Shown: positions 1 to 9,405, numbered from the stretch's first letter. The stretch: DNA of 45,219 bases from Porticoccaceae bacterium (GCA_017858135.1 JAFMBY010000009.1:1-45219); one strand, 5' to 3'. Translations and numbers: made by a program. The notes: a model not told the origin generated them from the sequence alone.

Positions 1-13
1 GTAGTCTTGGCGC

Positions 14-415
14 ATGAAAAATAATGACTTTGCAGAGCTGTCCCATGAAGAGCTGGTTCACCAAGAACCCACGCGCGAGCAGAGAATTTATCTGGCATTG
101 GCCGCAGTGCCCTGTGGCAAAGTGGTAACCTATGGCCAACTCGCCGATCTGGCCGGACTGCCGAGAGCGGCGCGACTGGTCGGGCGCACCCTTCGCCATT
201 TACCCAAAGGGACCCAGCTGCCGTGGCATAGAGTGATCAATGCCGGCGGCAAAATAAGTCTTGCTGAGGATTGCCCCAGTGGTCAGCTGCAGCGAGCGCG
301 CCTGCACGAGGAAGGAATTGTTTTCAACAATAGCCGCATCAGCCTGCGGCAATACCGATGGCAACCGCAGATAGCAGCAACAACCAGTCGGCGACAGGAT
401 AAAGAATCTCAATGA
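14..415 (+). CDS. atl: Alkyltransferase-like protein (MGMT/Ogt C-terminal fold, active-site Cys replaced by Trp)
   Basis: 133-aa ORF with an MGMT-type DNA-binding region (GKVVTYGQLADLAGLPRAARLVGRTLR) and LPWHRVINAGGKIS, i.e. PWHRV in place of PCHRV. Confidence 0.9.
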   Translation: MKNNDFAELSHEELVHQEPTREQRIYLALAAVPCGKVVTYGQLADLAGLPRAARLVGRTLRHLPKGTQLPWHRVINAGGKISLAEDCPSGQLQRARLHEEGIVFNNSRISLRQYRWQPQIAATTSRRQDKESQ

Positions 416-1674
416 GTTCAGCGACGATAAAACAGGCACTGCTCAACCGCCGCATGTTGATCTGTATTTTTACCGGCTTTGCCTCAGGGATGCCACTGTA
501 TTTATTGATCTCACTGGTGCCCGCCTGGTTGCGCTCGGAAGGTGTTGGACTCAAGGAGATCGGTTTCTTTGCCCTTATCGGTCTACCCTACACGTGGAAA
601 TTTTTCTGGTCGCCGCTGCTTGATCGCTATCATTTACGTCTTCCGGGCTTTAACGCTGGTCTGCGCCGCAGCTGGATGCTGACAACACAGGTCGCACTGC
701 TTTTTGCCATTGCCGCGCTGGGCTTTTTTGATCCCGACACTGAGATCTGGAGCATCGCCTGGCTGTGTCTGTTGATCGCCTTTTTAAGCGCCACCCAAGA
801 TATTGTTCTCGACGCCTACCGTCGACAGATACTGCCCGACCACGAACTCGGCCTGGGTAATTCTATTCATGTTAATGCCTACCGAATTGCCGGATTGGTA
901 CCCGGATCGCTGTCGCTGATATTGGCCGATAGCCTGCCCTGGCAGTCTGTATTTATGGTCACCGCAGCCTTTATGGTGCTCGGCATTGGGCTAACCCTGA
1001 GCATCGACGAGCCGCAAGCCGATAGCCGTCATCCCACCACGCTCAACCAGGCGATTGTCGAACCGTTTAAAGAATTTTTTTCCCGTCAGGGGGTTCAACA
1101 GGCCTGTCTGATTTTGGCGTTTATGCTGCTTTATAAACTCGGCGATAGCATGGCGACCGCTCTGGCGACGCCCTTTTATTTGGATATGGGTTTTAGTAAA
1201 ACTCAGATTGGTCTGGTGGCCAAACATGCGGCGCTGTGGCCAATGATTATCGGTGGTATTCTCGGCGGCATCATGATGCTCAAGATCGGTATCAACCGCG
1301 CACTGTGGTTGTTTGGTATGGTCCAGATCGTCTCTATTCTTGGCTTTGCGGTACTTGCCAGAGTCGGTGAAGGCCTGTGGTTGTTAGGACTGGTGATCAG
1401 CTTTGAATATCTTGGCGTCGGTCTCGGCACCGCCGCCTTTGTCGCCTTTATGGCACGCTCCACACACCCGGCCTTTGCCGCCACGCAACTGGCACTGTTT
1501 ACGGCGCTGACCGCGGTACCGCGCACTGTTGCCAGCTCAGTCACGGGTATTATTGTCGAAGGCGTCGGCTGGGAGAACTTCTTCTATCTGTGCACCGCGC
1601 TGGCCATTCCCGGCATGCTTCTGCTGTTAAAAGTCGCGCCCTGGAATCACCGCGAAAACACCTTAGCGCATTAA
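412..1674 (+). CDS. ampG: AmpG-family muropeptide MFS transporter
   Basis: 420-aa polytopic protein; FTGFASGMPLYLLISLVPAWLRSEGVGLKEIGFFALIGLPYTWKFFWSPLLDRY is typical of AmpG; ATGA overlap with the upstream ORF. Confidence 0.9.
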   Translation: MSSATIKQALLNRRMLICIFTGFASGMPLYLLISLVPAWLRSEGVGLKEIGFFALIGLPYTWKFFWSPLLDRYHLRLPGFNAGLRRSWMLTTQVALLFAIAALGFFDPDTEIWSIAWLCLLIAFLSATQDIVLDAYRRQILPDHELGLGNSIHVNAYRIAGLVPGSLSLILADSLPWQSVFMVTAAFMVLGIGLTLSIDEPQADSRHPTTLNQAIVEPFKEFFSRQGVQQACLILAFMLLYKLGDSMATALATPFYLDMGFSKTQIGLVAKHAALWPMIIGGILGGIMMLKIGINRALWLFGMVQIVSILGFAVLARVGEGLWLLGLVISFEYLGVGLGTAAFVAFMARSTHPAFAATQLALFTALTAVPRTVASSVTGIIVEGVGWENFFYLCTALAIPGMLLLLKVAPWNHRENTLAH

Positions 1675-2612
1675 CTGATCAGCACAAGCAGCGCAATCAC
1701 CACCAACCATCCGGTCATCGAGCGTCGAAACAGCGCAACCATTTCCGCAACCTGAAGAAGGGCTGCCGTGTCATCGGCTGACTTATCAACGTCTTGAGGC
1801 GCAGCCTCTTTCGCCAGCGCACCCAACACACAGCGGCGCAGGACGTCAGCAGTAGAAGTTTTGGTACAAAAGACCAATTCCTTTAGCCGCGCAGTGGCCT
1901 GGGAGAAGTCACCCATCAAACCGAGCGTTAAGGCCAAAAAGCGCGCCGGAAGCCACTCCAACATCCACAACAATTGATTCGCGCCACTGCAACTGAGGTC
2001 TGTGTCGGTGGCCTGTTCTTCAGCGCTAATATTTTCGTCTGCGCTAGTTTGCTCTACCTGGCGCGCAAGCATAGCGTCGGCATCCAATTCCATATCGCCG
2101 TGTAGAGCCAGTAAACGATAGGCTAAGGCAGCCGGTGCACCGAGGAAAAAGAACCAAAATACGGCGGCAAAAGTGCGTTCAAACAGCCGGTAAGGTAAGG
2201 CGCTGGTGAGTTCTCGGTAGAGTCCTTCTGCGCTGTTAGCCGAACTGGCGCGGTGGCCAATATTAAACACTGCCGCATCATGAAAAGCGGCCTGTAGGTC
2301 GCTGCGTTCAATATCTGACTCCAAGACCTTTATTTGCGCACTGAGATCGCCGCGACCAAAGCTGTAAAGCAAGACAGCCAACTCGAGCAGGAACACCAGT
2401 ACGCCGTTGCCGAGGTTAAGTAGCACAAGCTGCAACAGCGCAACTGGCACCAGCACATAGACGAGAATATTAAGCCTAGCGCCGCCGGATGCCGGCACAA
2501 ACTTGGCGACTGCCGAATGCCACTTCTGCACCCACAGATCGCGCTGAATAAAGGCAAGCTGGGCGTTGCTTTCAAGCACTGCGATGGCGATTAAAACAAT
2601 TAAAAAATGCAC
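1671..2612 (-). CDS. ampE: AmpE-like regulatory signalling modulator / inner-membrane protein
   Basis: 313-aa membrane protein immediately downstream of ampD on the same strand; AmpE-like pattern. Confidence 0.85.
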   Translation of the reverse strand: MHFLIVLIAIAVLESNAQLAFIQRDLWVQKWHSAVAKFVPASGGARLNILVYVLVPVALLQLVLLNLGNGVLVFLLELAVLLYSFGRGDLSAQIKVLESDIERSDLQAAFHDAAVFNIGHRASSANSAEGLYRELTSALPYRLFERTFAAVFWFFFLGAPAALAYRLLALHGDMELDADAMLARQVEQTSADENISAEEQATDTDLSCSGANQLLWMLEWLPARFLALTLGLMGDFSQATARLKELVFCTKTSTADVLRRCVLGALAKEAAPQDVDKSADDTAALLQVAEMVALFRRSMTGWLVVIALLVLIS

Positions 2613-2655
2613 TCTGAACCTCTGTGGTTAGTTGAGCTGGTTATCTGAGAAGAGT

Positions 2656-3198
2656 TTAACTCAACAGTTTTTTGTAACGTTGCCATTCGAAGGCTTCACC
2701 CGGATCGGTTTTGCGTCCCGGCGCGATATCGCTGTGGCCGACAATTCTATCTCGATTAAGTCGCGGATAGTGTTTTAGCAGCAGCTGCGTGACCGATGCC
2801 AAGACTTCATACTGGCGCTCAGTGTAGAGAATATGGTCGGCCCCTTCCATTTCAATACCAATCGAAAAATCATTGCAGTTATCGCGACCGTCAAACTGCG
2901 ATACCCCCGCATGCCAAGCGCGTTGATCAAACGCGGCAAACTGAGTGATATGGCCGAGGCGATCAATAAGCAGATGAGAAGAGACCCTGAGATGACAAAT
3001 CTCGGCAAAATAATCATCGCCAGCCGGGTCGAGGCAGTTGGTAAACAACTCACCGATATGCGGCCCACCAAACTGATTGGGCGGCAGACTGATATTGTGA
3101 ATCACCAGCAAATTGATATCGCCGACGTCTGGGCGTTGATCAATATTTGGCGATGGCATCTGAGTGGCGCTGCTTAACCAACCGTTATCTATCTGCAT
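2656..3198 (-). CDS. ampD: 1,6-anhydro-N-acetylmuramyl-L-alanine amidase AmpD
   Basis: 180 aa; LLVIHNISLPP, SSHLLIDRLGHITQFAAFDQRAWHAG, SIGIEMEG and IVGHSDIAPGRKTDPG amidase_2 motifs. Confidence 0.95.
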   Translation of the reverse strand: MQIDNGWLSSATQMPSPNIDQRPDVGDINLLVIHNISLPPNQFGGPHIGELFTNCLDPAGDDYFAEICHLRVSSHLLIDRLGHITQFAAFDQRAWHAGVSQFDGRDNCNDFSIGIEMEGADHILYTERQYEVLASVTQLLLKHYPRLNRDRIVGHSDIAPGRKTDPGEAFEWQRYKKLLS

Positions 3199-3210
3199 AA
3201 GAGCAATCTA

Positions 3211-5694
3211 CTAGCTTGCGACGGGCAACCCTTTGATCTGGGTAATGGCCTGTTTAATGGCTTTATCAAACAAATGTGAATTGTCTAACACGGTGACAGT
3301 ACCATTCAAAAGATCGACCGCCAACCGCGCTCGGTCGCGCTCTGCGATCATCTTGCCATTGTGGTCGACAAACACATATTTCCACGACGGCCCAACAATT
3401 CCTGCCAGCTTGCCGCGCTTGTGCGCCTTTATATCACCGCCCAATTCAATCCAGCAACCCTTTTGCATCGCCATCAGCCTGCTCTGCGCGACGCTATCAA
3501 TGGTTTCGGCATCATGCACTAGCTGAGAAATATTTCTGCCGGGAAGCTCTGTTTTAACCGCTGACATCAGTACGCGGGTGACCTCGTCAACGAGTTTACG
3601 TTCTGCCTGCCGGCCCGATTTACGAAATTGGGTGATTTTTTTTGCCCATTTGCGCTTCACCGGCGCGATCTCGGTGACGGCTGCTGGTTGCTGCGGGCAT
3701 TCAGCAATACCCAGCGCTTCACTGAGCTGTTCAATCTGCAGGCTGCGCTGCGCAATATCAGTGGAAATATGACCGAGCCGAACATCAATATGGCGAATTA
3801 ATTCGTGACGGTACTTGAGATCGTTGGTGCTCGGTTGGCGGCGCGCCAAATAGAGCAGATTATCCAACAATTTGATGCCTACCTGCCAGTCGGCACCGCC
3901 CTCACCGTCTCGTTGATGCGCCATATGCAGCACCACGCACCAACTCCGCTGAACGAAATCAATCACCCCCTGAGGATGCTTTTTTCCGACCATGCGCTTG
4001 GCAATCTCTTCCTCAACCCGTGTTCGCGCCCAGTTGATTTTTTCCTGTGCCGCCACACGTTCAACTTCTTGCGCCTCAGCCTGCGACGTCGCGCGACGAT
4101 CGCGGTCAATAAGGCTCATAAACTCGCTGAGTATTTGCCCTAGATTACGCTCATCGAAGGACTCCGCCAGCATCGTCTCGGAGAGTGTCAGCATCTGCTG
4201 ATAAATTTGATTGTCTTCGCAATCGCCCTGCTCGAGACCGATAGCGTATTTCGCCATTTCATTAAACAGTCGTCGTATGGGATGATTTTCCTGCTCGAGA
4301 ATTAACGGTTTTTTTAGCGCCAACTTAAGCATCGGAACCTCACAGCGGTTGATCACCTGCTGCACCTCCGGCGCCAGCACCATGGACTGACCAAAGCTGG
4401 AAAATATGTTTTCTACCACCTGAAAGACACTGGCATCGTGACGGTGCAGACGGCCGCCATTTTCCCCCTGATTCAATGCCTCAATGGATTTCGCCAGTTC
4501 GCGAGTGATCTGGCCATTGCTTGCCAACTCGCTACTGTGTGCCATTAGGTGATTGACGTGTTTATTGATCTCGGCAAACAGCTGTGGCTTATCCATGCAC
4601 GGACGACGCTGTTGTCGCGGACTATTCGCCGGCGTTGACCCGCCGGCACTGACTTGTGATGTCTGCAGCCCCTCAGCTGACCCCTGCTGCGCGTCGCGCT
4701 CGGTGTTTTCCAGCATGGAGGTGATCTTTGCCAACAGCTCAGTCTGAATACGGGTATTAGCAATTAACGCTTCATCGGCATAGGCCGGGCTATCCTCTTC
4801 AACCCGCTGCGCAATTGGGTGCTCAACTGAGTCCTCTGCAGGCGCACTGTATGACTCGGCAACGTCCTTTTCTGCTGCCGACTTGGCTTCGTTGTCTGGC
4901 ACATCGCCACTCATACATTCGTCGGCTGGGGACGCCAGCGACGGCTTTTCTATCATATCAACACCCGCTTTCTCGAGCTGATCAATAGCAAGGTTGAGCA
5001 TCTCGCCATAGTCCCTATCGAAGCACACCTGATCAAATAGCTTGATTAGCTCTAACTGGACGTCGGCCGCGACCATGTCACTTTTAAGAGAGCCTATAAA
5101 GGCCTCGAGCAGGGCATCTGGTGACAGCGGTAATGGACTCGGCTGATTGCCATCTGCCAGCAGCGACATAAAGCGACCTTCGATTTCACTCAGTTCGAGA
5201 CGCAATTCCTCACGCACTCGACTGGAACAGTTGTCCAGTGCAATGATTAATTCGAGGTCATCATGGCCGAGCAACTGCAGATTGTCGGCACCGCTGCGCC
5301 GCGAACGCAGAGATGCCCGCGCTGAATCGACCTGCCCAGTTTTGTCACCGGTTACACGCGCTGGTCGACGTTCGACCGCGGCATCCAAGCGCATCAAATA
5401 CCCCACTGCGGTGTCGCTGGTCACGCGCTCGATCTCAACACTCTGTTGTTTCAGTATCCGCTGCATATCCCTATACAGGACTTGCAAGCGATTGCTGTCC
5501 GCGCGGGCAATCAGCGCCGAAAAATGCTCATTGGCAAGTGGATAGAATTTTTTAAAGACGTTTGACAAATGCTGGCGGCAGAGCTGCCCCAGCGACTGCA
5601 CGAGCTGTTGCGTTGCCTGACTAGATCCGTTGCTCATTAAGCTTGCCATCCCTGTGGCGAGGTACTTTTCCGCTGGCTGACTGCGATTTTTCAA
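3211..5694 (-). CDS. DUF1631-family protein of unknown function
   Basis: 827-aa ORF between ampD and nadC; C-terminal pattern WIELG...GKLAGIVGPSWKYVFVDHNGKMIAERDRARLAVDLLNGTVTVLDNSHLFDKAI recalled as typical of DUF1631. Confidence 0.8.
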   Translation of the reverse strand: MKNRSQPAEKYLATGMASLMSNGSSQATQQLVQSLGQLCRQHLSNVFKKFYPLANEHFSALIARADSNRLQVLYRDMQRILKQQSVEIERVTSDTAVGYLMRLDAAVERRPARVTGDKTGQVDSARASLRSRRSGADNLQLLGHDDLELIIALDNCSSRVREELRLELSEIEGRFMSLLADGNQPSPLPLSPDALLEAFIGSLKSDMVAADVQLELIKLFDQVCFDRDYGEMLNLAIDQLEKAGVDMIEKPSLASPADECMSGDVPDNEAKSAAEKDVAESYSAPAEDSVEHPIAQRVEEDSPAYADEALIANTRIQTELLAKITSMLENTERDAQQGSAEGLQTSQVSAGGSTPANSPRQQRRPCMDKPQLFAEINKHVNHLMAHSSELASNGQITRELAKSIEALNQGENGGRLHRHDASVFQVVENIFSSFGQSMVLAPEVQQVINRCEVPMLKLALKKPLILEQENHPIRRLFNEMAKYAIGLEQGDCEDNQIYQQMLTLSETMLAESFDERNLGQILSEFMSLIDRDRRATSQAEAQEVERVAAQEKINWARTRVEEEIAKRMVGKKHPQGVIDFVQRSWCVVLHMAHQRDGEGGADWQVGIKLLDNLLYLARRQPSTNDLKYRHELIRHIDVRLGHISTDIAQRSLQIEQLSEALGIAECPQQPAAVTEIAPVKRKWAKKITQFRKSGRQAERKLVDEVTRVLMSAVKTELPGRNISQLVHDAETIDSVAQSRLMAMQKGCWIELGGDIKAHKRGKLAGIVGPSWKYVFVDHNGKMIAERDRARLAVDLLNGTVTVLDNSHLFDKAIKQAITQIKGLPVAS

Positions 5695-5795
5695 TCACCT
5701 GACGCGTGGTTCAAGTATGGTCGATATTGAAACAGATCACCTGAGAAAATCCAATGCAAAATTACCCTGACAGCAAATAACTGGCTGAGCAATAC

Positions 5796-5804
5796 TGCTA
5801 TAAT
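5796..5804 (+). promoter_or_regulatory. Putative extended -10 promoter element (TGCTATAAT) upstream of nadC
   Basis: TGnTATAAT about 65 bp upstream of the nadC start codon; no convincing -35 seen. Confidence 0.45.
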
Positions 5805-5870
5805 CAGCCGCTAACGACTCTGCGCAGCAAGGCCGCCGCGCACCATATAACACTGACTACCGAGACACCC

Positions 5871-6740
5871 ATGGCCAGCATCGAACCCTCTCAACGCACC
5901 CAACCTTCCACGGCTATGCTCAAGGATATTCCCCACTGTGTTGCCCGCGCTCTGCAGGAAGATATTGGCAGCGGCGATATCACTGCGCAGTTAATCCCCG
6001 AACAGCAACAGGCCAGCGCGGTAGTAATCTGCCGTGATCACGCCGTGATCTGCGGGCGGCCCTGGGTCGATGAGGTGTTTCGCCAACTCGATAGCAGCAC
6101 CCAGATTGAATGGCATATTGACGAGGGCGATTCCGTGAGCCCCAACCAAACGCTGTTGACCCTGCGCGGCAATGCCCGCGTGCTGTTAACCGGCGAGCGC
6201 GCGGCACTGAATTTTTTACAAACGCTGTCGGCCACGGCCACCACCGCGCGTCACTACGCTGAGGCCTGCCTGAATAGCCCTATTAAAATTCTCGACACAC
6301 GCAAAACCCTGCCCGGCCTGCGACTGGCGCAAAAATATGCCGCTGCCGTCGGCGGCTGCCAAAACCATCGTATTGGCCTCTATGACGCGTTTTTAATTAA
6401 AGAAAACCATATCGCCGCCTGCGGCAGTATCGGCAAAGCCATTGCCAAAGCCCGCGAACTCGCCGCCGACAAACTGGTTGAAGTGGAGGTGGAAAGTCTC
6501 GATGAACTGCATCAGGCGTTAGCGGCCAAAGCCGATGTGGTGATGCTGGATAATTTTTCACCCGCCGATATAGACGCGCTCTCGTCGATCGATTTGGGCG
6601 CCACCAAAATTGAAGTGTCCGGGGATATTACCGAAGAAAAGCTTAAGGCTTATAGTCATGCCGCGGTGCACTTTATTTCATCGGGGAGTATTACCAAGCA
6701 TATTCGGGCAGTGGATTTATCGATGCGATTAATGGATTAG
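5871..6740 (+). CDS. nadC: Nicotinate-nucleotide pyrophosphorylase (carboxylating)
   Basis: 289 aa; [74 protein letters not shown]. Confidence 0.97.
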   Translation: MASIEPSQRTQPSTAMLKDIPHCVARALQEDIGSGDITAQLIPEQQQASAVVICRDHAVICGRPWVDEVFRQLDSSTQIEWHIDEGDSVSPNQTLLTLRGNARVLLTGERAALNFLQTLSATATTARHYAEACLNSPIKILDTRKTLPGLRLAQKYAAAVGGCQNHRIGLYDAFLIKENHIAACGSIGKAIAKARELAADKLVEVEVESLDELHQALAAKADVVMLDNFSPADIDALSSIDLGATKIEVSGDITEEKLKAYSHAAVHFISSGSITKHIRAVDLSMRLMD

Positions 6741-6752
6741 GGTTTAAACGTA

Positions 6753-6778
6753 AAAAAGGCTCCCGAAGGAGCCTTTTT
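6753..6778. terminator. Bidirectional intrinsic terminator between convergent nadC and pilA
   Basis: AAAAAGGCTCC-CGAA-GGAGCCTTTTT: perfect stem, tetraloop, A/T flanks in both directions. Confidence 0.9.
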
Positions 6779-6799
6779 AAATAACCGCAGATTACGTAA

Positions 6800-7201
6800 C
6801 TAGCAAAGACCAACGGCAACACAGCTTCCTGTAGCAGCCCACTGGACCTGTCCATTAACAACAGTTGGCGTCAGGATATATGTAGCACTACCAAGGGCCG
6901 CTGTGGCTGTAGCAGTAATAACACCATTAAGGGTGATAACACTAGTTACAAAACCTGTAGCACCTAAATCGATAACGCCATTAGTGCCGCCATCTAAATC
7001 TGCTAAGGCAATCCCTGTTTGGACTCCTATTTCAACAGCCGCTTTTGGTGCGCTGGTTGCCAGAACAACCTCAGTAAACTGCGCTTTCTGAGTGTAAGTC
7101 TGATACGCCGGCAAGGCCACAGCCGCTAAAATACCAATAATCGCCACAACAATCATTAGCTCGATAAGGGTAAAACCACTTTGTTTTCTAGTCGATTTCA
7201 T
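6800..7201 (-). CDS. pilA: Type IV major pilin (type IVa prepilin)
   Basis: 133 aa; leader [42 protein letters not shown]-terminal Cys pair; GGAGAG ribosome-binding site before the ATG. Confidence 0.92.
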   Translation of the reverse strand: MKSTRKQSGFTLIELMIVVAIIGILAAVALPAYQTYTQKAQFTEVVLATSAPKAAVEIGVQTGIALADLDGGTNGVIDLGATGFVTSVITLNGVITATATAALGSATYILTPTVVNGQVQWAATGSCVAVGLC

Positions 7202-7271
7202 TGTTACTCTCCATTAATTCAAAAATTGTAATTCCAGTTAACTGGCAAATGACTTTGCACGCTAAAGGGAT

Positions 7272-7288
7272 AGCAATTGCTGTGCCAA
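7272..7288 (-). promoter_or_regulatory. Sigma-54 (RpoN) -24/-12 promoter of pilA
   Basis: Minus strand reads TTGGCACAGCAATTGCT, matching YTGGCACRNNNNTTGCW with correct spacing, about 70 bp upstream of the pilA ATG. Confidence 0.85.
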
Positions 7289-7668
7289 TTCATTTTTATC
7301 GTTTTATTTCAATAGCTTATGGTTTTTACCGGTTTTTTTAAGCCGATAAAAAGCTATAGTTTTCGCCGCAACCAGACATCGCTCTGTCAGTTTGTGACTT
7401 TTTTTGTCAGTCCGACTGTCACTGTTTTAATCTTCTTTTTTATCCGCTTTATGTTTATGCCGGTGCTTTTCAAAAGCGTCTAGAGAGAACTTAAATAGCC
7501 TGCTATTTAAGTGGGAACTGCCGAGTAGTCAGAGCGCCCATGCCAACTGTTTTTAAATAAAGTGTTATCTGGTTCACGCAATATTTTTACTTCTGTGGCG
7601 CTTAGCACAGCACGGCATAAACCTGCTGAGTAGACTTGGCGATACTGTTGATTAAGGATGATAACGCT

Positions 7669-9405
7669 ATGAATATGCCCCAGATTGCATTGCAAGGCCT
7701 GCCAAAGCGCTTGGTCGATGATCAGTTAATCGCCGCCACGGTGATCGAAGAGGCCACTGCTAGCGCAAAAAGTAACAAGATCTCCTTGGTACAGTACCTC
7801 TGCGATAAACAGCTGCTGTCGTCTCAGCAGTTTGGTGAATCGGCCTCAAAAGAGTTTGGCATTCCACTCTATGCCCTCGACCAACATAATCCAGACTTTT
7901 TCCCTCGCGATGTGGTGGACAGCAAGTTGCTGCGCAAGCATCAGGCCATTCCTTTAATGCAGCGTGGCGGTCGGTTGTTTGTGGCGATTGCCGACCCCAC
8001 CAATCAGCGCGCTATTACTGAGATTCATTTTCAGGCGGGGCTGGCGATTGAGCCGGTACTGGCGCTGTATTCTGATATCAGCAAAACCCTGGACAAGTGG
8101 CTGGAAAGCTCGAATGACGACGATCTCGGCGAGGCGCTGGGCACAATTAATGATGTGCACCTCGATGAATTGGATCTCGAGGCGATCGACGACAGCGCTG
8201 ATTCAGCCGAGGGGACGGATAACAATGGCGAAGACGATGCGCCGATTGTGCGTTTTGTTAACAAGATGCTGGTCGATGCCATTCGTCTCGGCGCCTCTGA
8301 CATCCACTTTGAACCCTACGAGAAAAGCTATCGCGTGCGCTTTCGCATAGATGGCATTTTGCAGGAGATGTCGCGGCCGCCGGCGAATCTTGCATCACGT
8401 TTGGCGGCGCGCTTAAAGGTCATGTCGCGGATGGATATTTCTGAGCGTCGAGTGCCTCAGGATGGCCGAGTTAAACTCAACCTGTCCAAAACCAAAACCA
8501 TCGATTTTCGGGTTAACACCCTGCCACTGCAGTTTGGCGAAAAAATTGTCTTGCGGATTCTCGACCCGAGCAGCGCGCGCATGGGTATTGAAGCACTGGG
8601 CTATGAAGATGACCAAAAGCAGCTTTATCTGGAGGCGCTGGCCCGCCCCCAGGGGATGATTCTGGTCACCGGGCCAACCGGTAGCGGTAAAACGGTATCG
8701 CTGTATACCGGACTGAATATTCTCAACACCACCGAGCGCAATATTTCGACGGCTGAAGATCCAATTGAAATCAATATGGAAGGCATTAACCAAACGCAGA
8801 TTAATATGCGCGTTGGGCTCTCTTTTGCCGAGGCACTGCGCTCGTTTTTACGCCAGGATCCAGATGTGGTGATGGTCGGTGAGATTCGCGATTTGGAAAC
8901 CGCAGAAATTTCAATCAAGGCGGCGCAGACCGGTCACTTGGTGCTTTCGACGTTACATACTAACAGCGCGCCGGAGACGCTGACGCGACTGCTGAATATG
9001 GGTGTTCCCGCCTTTAATGTGGCGACCTCGGTCAATCTGATTATCGCCCAGCGCCTCGGCCGCAAGCTTTGCACGCAGTGCCGTGAGCCCTTTACCGATA
9101 TTCCAGACGAGGTGCTCAGCGAGGAGGGTTTTGACACTATCGGCATTCCCCGTGAACAGATAACGCTGTATAAGCCGATCGGCTGCTCCCACTGCACCAA
9201 CGGTTATAAAGGTCGTGTCGGTGTTTATGAAACGCTTAAAATTTCGCCGGCGATTTCACGTATTATTATGCAGGGAGGCAGCTCACTGGACATTCTCGAC
9301 GCTGCGCTCAAGGAAGGGTTTAGGCCATTGCGCAGCTCCGCTCTGCGCAAAGCAGCAGCCGGGCTAATTAGTATTGAAGAAGCCAATCGCATCACCAAGG
9401 ATTAA
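7669..9405 (+). CDS. pilB: Type IV pilus assembly ATPase PilB
   Basis: GPTGSGKTVSLYTGL Walker A, DPDVVMVGEIRDLETAEISIKAAQTGHLVLSTLHTN, CTQCREPF..CSHCTNGYKGR zinc motif; start placed at the internal ATG (MNMPQIALQG) after AAGGA. Confidence 0.95.
   Translation: MNMPQIALQGLPKRLVDDQLIAATVIEEATASAKSNKISLVQYLCDKQLLSSQQFGESASKEFGIPLYALDQHNPDFFPRDVVDSKLLRKHQAIPLMQRGGRLFVAIADPTNQRAITEIHFQAGLAIEPVLALYSDISKTLDKWLESSNDDDLGEALGTINDVHLDELDLEAIDDSADSAEGTDNNGEDDAPIVRFVNKMLVDAIRLGASDIHFEPYEKSYRVRFRIDGILQEMSRPPANLASRLAARLKVMSRMDISERRVPQDGRVKLNLSKTKTIDFRVNTLPLQFGEKIVLRILDPSSARMGIEALGYEDDQKQLYLEALARPQGMILVTGPTGSGKTVSLYTGLNILNTTERNISTAEDPIEINMEGINQTQINMRVGLSFAEALRSFLRQDPDVVMVGEIRDLETAEISIKAAQTGHLVLSTLHTNSAPETLTRLLNMGVPAFNVATSVNLIIAQRLGRKLCTQCREPFTDIPDEVLSEEGFDTIGIPREQITLYKPIGCSHCTNGYKGRVGVYETLKISPAISRIIMQGGSSLDILDAALKEGFRPLRSSALRKAAAGLISIEEANRITKD

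Noticed and set aside
1203-1544. 113-aa minus-strand ORF inside ampG, with many similar antisense ORFs throughout
   Set aside because: Antisense to convincingly coded genes, low-complexity or improbable composition, no ribosome-binding site or family resemblance; typical shadow ORFs.
7636-7668. Upstream start for PilB (MAILLIKDDNA)
   Set aside because: The AAGGA site and ATG at 7669 give a better start; the upstream residues are not typical of PilB.
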